A DNA stretch of 64,000 nucleotides from JAVVHH01 sp965199665 (GTDB lineage: Bacteria > Pseudomonadota > Alphaproteobacteria > Acetobacterales > Acetobacteraceae): the NCBI GenBank assembly GCA_965199665.1, contig OZ241208.1, forward strand, positions 2,914,001-2,978,000, in the 5' to 3' direction. Positions within the stretch are counted from its first letter, which is position 1. The number at the start of each line of letters is the position of its first letter. The notes under the pieces are model-generated. The model had not been told where the DNA came from and ran no database searches. It saw only the letters and a program-made list of their open reading frames with translations. Positions 61,192 through 64,000 of this stretch are shown here, piece by piece. Both the position numbers and the translations under genes were made by a program.

Positions 61192-62021
61192 CAGGCCGCC
61201 TCCGCCCCGAACCCGCGCAACCACTCGTCCAGCCGTTCGGCCATGTCGGCCATCTCCTCCATCGGGTAATGGCCGATCCCGGGCAGCAGCGTGTAGCCCG
61301 CCCCGGGGATCAGCGCCGCCGTCCGTTCCGCGCGGGGCGGCGACATCCAAAGGTCGTCCTCGCCGACCACCACCTGCACGGGGCAGCGGATGGTGGGCAG
61401 CGCGTCCCAGCGGTCGAAGGTCGCCCAGCCGATCAGGTCGCTGCCGGTGACGGCCGGGTCTTCCCGCCGATGCATGGTGGCGATCAGCTGGCAGTGCGGC
61501 TCCGGCACCGTACGGCCCAGCACGGCCAGCGTGCCGAGAAAGGTGCGGTCGCTGCGGCTCGGCGCGGCGGAGTCTTCCAGCTCGCGCTCCATCGAGCGAG
61601 CGAAAGCGCGCGCTTCCGCCGGCGGCAGCCCGCCATCGGCCGCCATCGCGATCACGCCGCGCAGCCGGTCGCCTCGGCGGCAAGCCAGATCCAGCGCGAT
61701 CTTGCCGCCGATGGAGCAGCCGATCACGGCCGGCTTGTCCGAGCCCGATCGGTCCGGCGCCAGGCGGTCCAGCAGCCCGGCGCACCAGGCGCCGTAGTCG
61801 CCGAGGTCGCGCACGGGGCCGCCGGGCGCCGGCTCGGAGCGGCCATGGCCCGGCAGGTCCGGCACCAGCACGCGCCAGCCGCGTTCGGCCAGCGCCGGCG
61901 CCGCCACCCGCCATTGCGCGCCGCTCTGCCCGGCCGTGTGCAGGCACAGCACGGCCGGGCCGTCGCCATGCTCCTCCACGAAGGCGGGCGCGCCGCCGAT
62001 GTCGAGGTAATGCGCCTTCAT
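61191..62021 (-). CDS. Alpha/beta hydrolase
   Basis: The 276-residue hydrolase starts at ATG 62021 (ATGA overlap with the MaoC-SCP2 gene). It has an oxyanion loop LHTAGQSGAQW (27-37), the nucleophile elbow GCSIGG with Ser103, acid VVVGEDDLW and His in GIGHYPMEE. This intact triad fits esterases, ring-cleavage hydrolases or thioesterases. Between a hydratase fusion and an acyl-CoA ligase, it could release an acid from an ester or cleave a C-C bond during degradation. Confidence 0.9.
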   Translation of the reverse strand: MKAHYLDIGGAPAFVEEHGDGPAVLCLHTAGQSGAQWRVAAPALAERGWRVLVPDLPGHGRSEPAPGGPVRDLGDYGAWCAGLLDRLAPDRSGSDKPAVIGCSIGGKIALDLACRRGDRLRGVIAMAADGGLPPAEARAFARSMERELEDSAAPSRSDRTFLGTLAVLGRTVPEPHCQLIATMHRREDPAVTGSDLIGWATFDRWDALPTIRCPVQVVVGEDDLWMSPPRAERTAALIPGAGYTLLPGIGHYPMEEMADMAERLDEWLRGFGAEAA

Positions 62022-62866
62022 CGCGCCGCCTCCCCGTCGCCGAACAACGCCCGCGCGGCGCCCACGGCGATGGCCAGCGCCTTGGTCAGCCGCAGATATT
62101 CGTAGGCGGAGCCGCGCACGGCGAATTGCCCGGCCATGGCGCGCGCGGTGAACTGGTCGGTCTCGGCGGTGAACAGCTCGGTCCACACCAGCGCATCCGC
62201 GACCACGGTGAAGCTCGCGCCATTGGGCGGGCGCGACCCGGCCTCCAGCACCTGCCCCTTATAGATGCGGAAGCTCGCCTCCTCGTCCCCGCAGGCGAGC
62301 GCGAAGGCGCCGTCCCAGGTCGCGGTGGCGCGCCGGAAGCCGTCATCGGCGGCAAGACGGTCGGCGAGCAGGCGGGTCCAGGCGGGCGAGAAGAACTCCC
62401 GCGTCGGCGCCGCGTCCGTGCCGCGCGCGCGGACCAGCATGGCGGTGTCGCCTTCCTGCACCAGCGTCCCGGCCGCGTTGCGCAGGCGGACGTGACGGCC
62501 CACGACGCCGCGGTCGCCCGCCCCGCTACGCCGGCACCGCGTGATCGTCATCTCGAAGCGGAGGCTGTCGCCCACGATGATGGGCCGGAGGTAGCGCCAG
62601 TTGGAATCCAGCATCGCCAGCACCGAGTCGGCCGCGATGCCGCTACTGGTGAACCAGCCGAGAAAAGCGGCGATGCCGAACGGCCCGTGCAGCAAGGGTG
62701 CCTCGAAGCCGGCGGCGCGAGCATAGGCCGGGTCGGTATGCAGCGGATGGCGGTCGCCGCTCGCCTCGACCATGTGGGCCAGGTCGGCGGCGACCACCGG
62801 GCGCGGCACGCTGGTGAAGACCGCGCCCGGCCGAAAATCCTCGAAATGGGAGGGCATGGGTGGCAT
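62018..62866 (-). CDS. MaoC-like hydratase fused to an SCP2-like lipid-binding domain
   Basis: The 282-residue protein starts at ATG 62866 (ATG 62857 possible). Residues 1-150 are a hot-dog MaoC domain with hydratase motif SGD38-R-H-P-L-His43 and AGFEAPLLHGPFGIAAFLGW. Residues about 165-282 (FFSPAWTRLLADRLAADDGF, YKGQVLEAGSRPPNGASFTV, VVADALVWTELFTAETDQFT) read like an SCP2 sterol-carrier domain. The second identification is mine and tentative. It would hydrate enoyl-CoAs or bind a hydrophobic substrate. It lies 3 bp after mntR and couples to the hydrolase. Confidence 0.8.
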   Translation of the reverse strand: MPPMPSHFEDFRPGAVFTSVPRPVVAADLAHMVEASGDRHPLHTDPAYARAAGFEAPLLHGPFGIAAFLGWFTSSGIAADSVLAMLDSNWRYLRPIIVGDSLRFEMTITRCRRSGAGDRGVVGRHVRLRNAAGTLVQEGDTAMLVRARGTDAAPTREFFSPAWTRLLADRLAADDGFRRATATWDGAFALACGDEEASFRIYKGQVLEAGSRPPNGASFTVVADALVWTELFTAETDQFTARAMAGQFAVRGSAYEYLRLTKALAIAVGAARALFGDGEAAR

Positions 62867-62869
62867 TGG

Positions 62870-63337
62870 TCAGGCGCCTCCGTGGCGGCGCAGAAAAGCG
62901 TCGAACGCGGCCAGCGTGCGGTCGGACACGTAATGCTCCATGCCCTCCGCATCCGCTTCCGCCGCCTCGGACGGCACGCCCACGGCCAGCAGCAGCGCGA
63001 CCACGACCCGGTGCCGGTGCCGCACCCGGTCGGCCATCGCCTGCCCCGCCTCGGTGAGGAACACGCCGCGATACGGGCGCGACGTGGCCAGGCCCTCGCG
63101 CTTGAGCCGCTGGATGCTCTTGATGGCGGTGGCGTGCGACACGCCCAGGCGGCGGGCGATGTCGGTGGCGCGGGCCTCGCCCTGCGAGGTGAGGAGGTCG
63201 GAGATCAGCTCGGCGTAATCTTCGAGCAAGGCCGATGACCGGTCCGACCGCGCCTTGCCGAAACGCTCCGCCTGCGCCGGCTCCGTCGGCAGGCCGCACG
63301 CTTCGCTCGCGGGGACTTGCCCCTTCGCACCCGTCAC
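62870..63337 (-). CDS. mntR: Manganese-responsive DtxR-family regulator MntR
   Basis: I chose GTG 63337, which has GGGAGGGG just upstream. The 155-residue protein has a DtxR winged helix (LLEDYAELISDLLTSQGEAR, ATDIARRLGVSHATAIKSIQ, RLKREGLATSRPYRGVFLTE) and a short dimerisation/metal domain with DRVRHRHRVV and DAEGMEHYVS, matching the His77 and Glu99/Glu102/His103 metal ligands of MntR. It lacks an SH3-like domain. It faces mntH across a palindromic operator and is followed within 3 bp by the MaoC-SCP2 gene. Confidence 0.93.
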   Translation of the reverse strand: MTGAKGQVPASEACGLPTEPAQAERFGKARSDRSSALLEDYAELISDLLTSQGEARATDIARRLGVSHATAIKSIQRLKREGLATSRPYRGVFLTEAGQAMADRVRHRHRVVVALLLAVGVPSEAAEADAEGMEHYVSDRTLAAFDAFLRRHGGA

Positions 63338-63426
63338 CCGCCCCTCCCGACCGTTGTCGCCGCCCCATTCTGTAGCATCGGCCGCAGGCGGCGGCGAGTA
63401 GGGTGGGCACCTTGATCTCCTGTCGC

Positions 63427-63455
63427 TTGACCTAAGTGTAGCCATGGATACACTT
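63427..63455 (+). promoter_or_regulatory. mntH promoter with overlapping MntR operator
   Basis: TTGACC (63427-63432), a 16-bp spacer and TACACT (63449-63454) make a promoter 25 bp before mntH. A 22-bp palindrome, arms AAGTGTA (63434-63440) and TACACTT (63449-63455) around a CCATGG core, covers the spacer and -10. Placement predicts repression of mntH by MntR when manganese is sufficient. Confidence 0.75.
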
Positions 63456-63479
63456 GCCGTGATCGGAGGCGCGGGTGAG

Positions 63480-64000
63480 ATGAGCGAAACAGCGGAAACT
63501 AAAGGGCCCGACAGGCCCACGCTGACCGACCGGACGGAGGCCGGCATCCGCGACGTGCTGGCGGGCCGCCGCCGGGGCGTGCGGTCGGCATTCCTGTTCG
63601 TGGGCCCGGCCGTGATCGCGTCGATCGCCTACATGGACCCCGGCAATTTCGCGACCAACATCCAGGCCGGGTCGCAGTTCGGCTACGGCCTGCTCTGGGT
63701 CGTGGTCATGGCCAACGCCATCGCCATGCTGTTCCAGTCCCTGTCGGCCAAGCTGGGCACGGTGACGGGGCGCAACCTGGCCGAGCTGTGCCGCGACCGG
63801 CTGCCCCCGGCCGCACGCTACCCGATGTGGGTGGTCAGCGAGGTGGCGGCGATGGCGACCGACCTGGCGGAGTTCCTCGGCGGCGCGATCGGCCTCTCGC
63901 TGCTGTTTGGCCTGCCGCTGTTGGCCGGCATGGCGGTGACCGCGGCCGCCACCTTCGGCTTGCTGATGTTCGACCGCCGCGGCTTCCGCCCGATGGAGCT
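63480..64000 (+). CDS. mntH: Manganese transporter MntH, NRAMP family (3'-truncated by window)
   Basis: The ATG at 63480 is preceded by GGAG; 173 codons are visible before the edge. The N-terminal cytoplasmic segment is followed by TM1 with the metal-binding DPGNFATN (Asp53, Asn56), QAGSQFGYGLLWVVVMANAI, and LGTVTGRNLAELCRDRLP, standard NRAMP. It imports Mn(II) with protons. It is divergent from mntR with a shared palindromic operator. Confidence 0.95.
   Translation, partial: MSETAETKGPDRPTLTDRTEAGIRDVLAGRRRGVRSAFLFVGPAVIASIAYMDPGNFATNIQAGSQFGYGLLWVVVMANAIAMLFQSLSAKLGTVTGRNLAELCRDRLPPAARYPMWVVSEVAAMATDLAEFLGGAIGLSLLFGLPLLAGMAVTAAATFGLLMFDRRGFRPME

Overview
The window is very GC-rich, gene-dense chromosomal DNA from an alphaproteobacterium, most likely Rhodospirillales/Acetobacteraceae. 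That placement is inferred from an RNase E with a long acidic insertion and disordered tail, a split liv-type transporter locus, OprB porins, an MntR/MntH pair and many GTG/TTG starts; no marker gene fixes the genus. I see no insertion sequence, prophage, CRISPR array or integrase. The DNA looks like ordinary chromosome with several accessory transport and catabolic cassettes.

Layout. 1-13.7 kb is mostly core: the 3' end of metH, prfB with a canonical +1 programmed frameshift, mrcA (PBP1a), an AmiC-type amidase, rne, a DUF2272 lipoprotein, then a heptose module (gmhA plus a fused nucleotidyltransferase-GmhB phosphatase) and a glycosyltransferase. 15-17.8 kb is an iron-type ABC importer lacking its ATPase. 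17.9-22.4 kb has a triple-PAS LuxR regulator and an envelope/stress cassette (two CsbD-like proteins, a LEA/WHy lipoprotein, an OprB porin) closed by a strong terminator. 22.4-31.9 kb has an SDR/MFS pair, hflX, a DUF5872 protein, the der-bamB-yfgM operon, a TonB-like protein and a CDF transporter. 32-40.8 kb has an MFS permease, a third CsbD gene, a flavin reductase and a branched-chain-amino-acid-type ABC system (livK, livHMGF) with a second OprB porin placed between livK and the rest.

A tRNA-Lys(CTT) at 40.9 kb is followed by a secreted protein, a cupin, and a LysR-controlled RND efflux operon whose first gene is an alpha/beta hydrolase that has lost its catalytic Ser and His. 49.4-55.8 kb is a ribitol/pentitol locus: pentulose kinase, ribitol 2-dehydrogenase, sugar ABC importer and AraC regulator. 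56-58.1 kb carries a 2OG-Fe(II) oxygenase, a class A beta-lactamase and a RidA-like protein under two tandem palindromic operators. 58.3-62.9 kb has a periplasmic binding protein and a tightly coupled acyl-CoA ligase, alpha/beta hydrolase and MaoC-SCP2 fusion. These follow directly on mntR, which diverges from the partial mntH at the right edge across a promoter-overlapping palindrome.

Most unusual points: mntR apparently co-transcribed with a lipid- or acid-catabolic operon that includes a MaoC-SCP2 fusion; the pseudo-hydrolase leading the RND operon; paired operators before a RidA family member that lacks the deaminase arginine; a DUF2272 lipoprotein that reads like a CHAP/NlpC peptidase with Ser for Cys; and hairpins that carry both stop codons between convergent genes.
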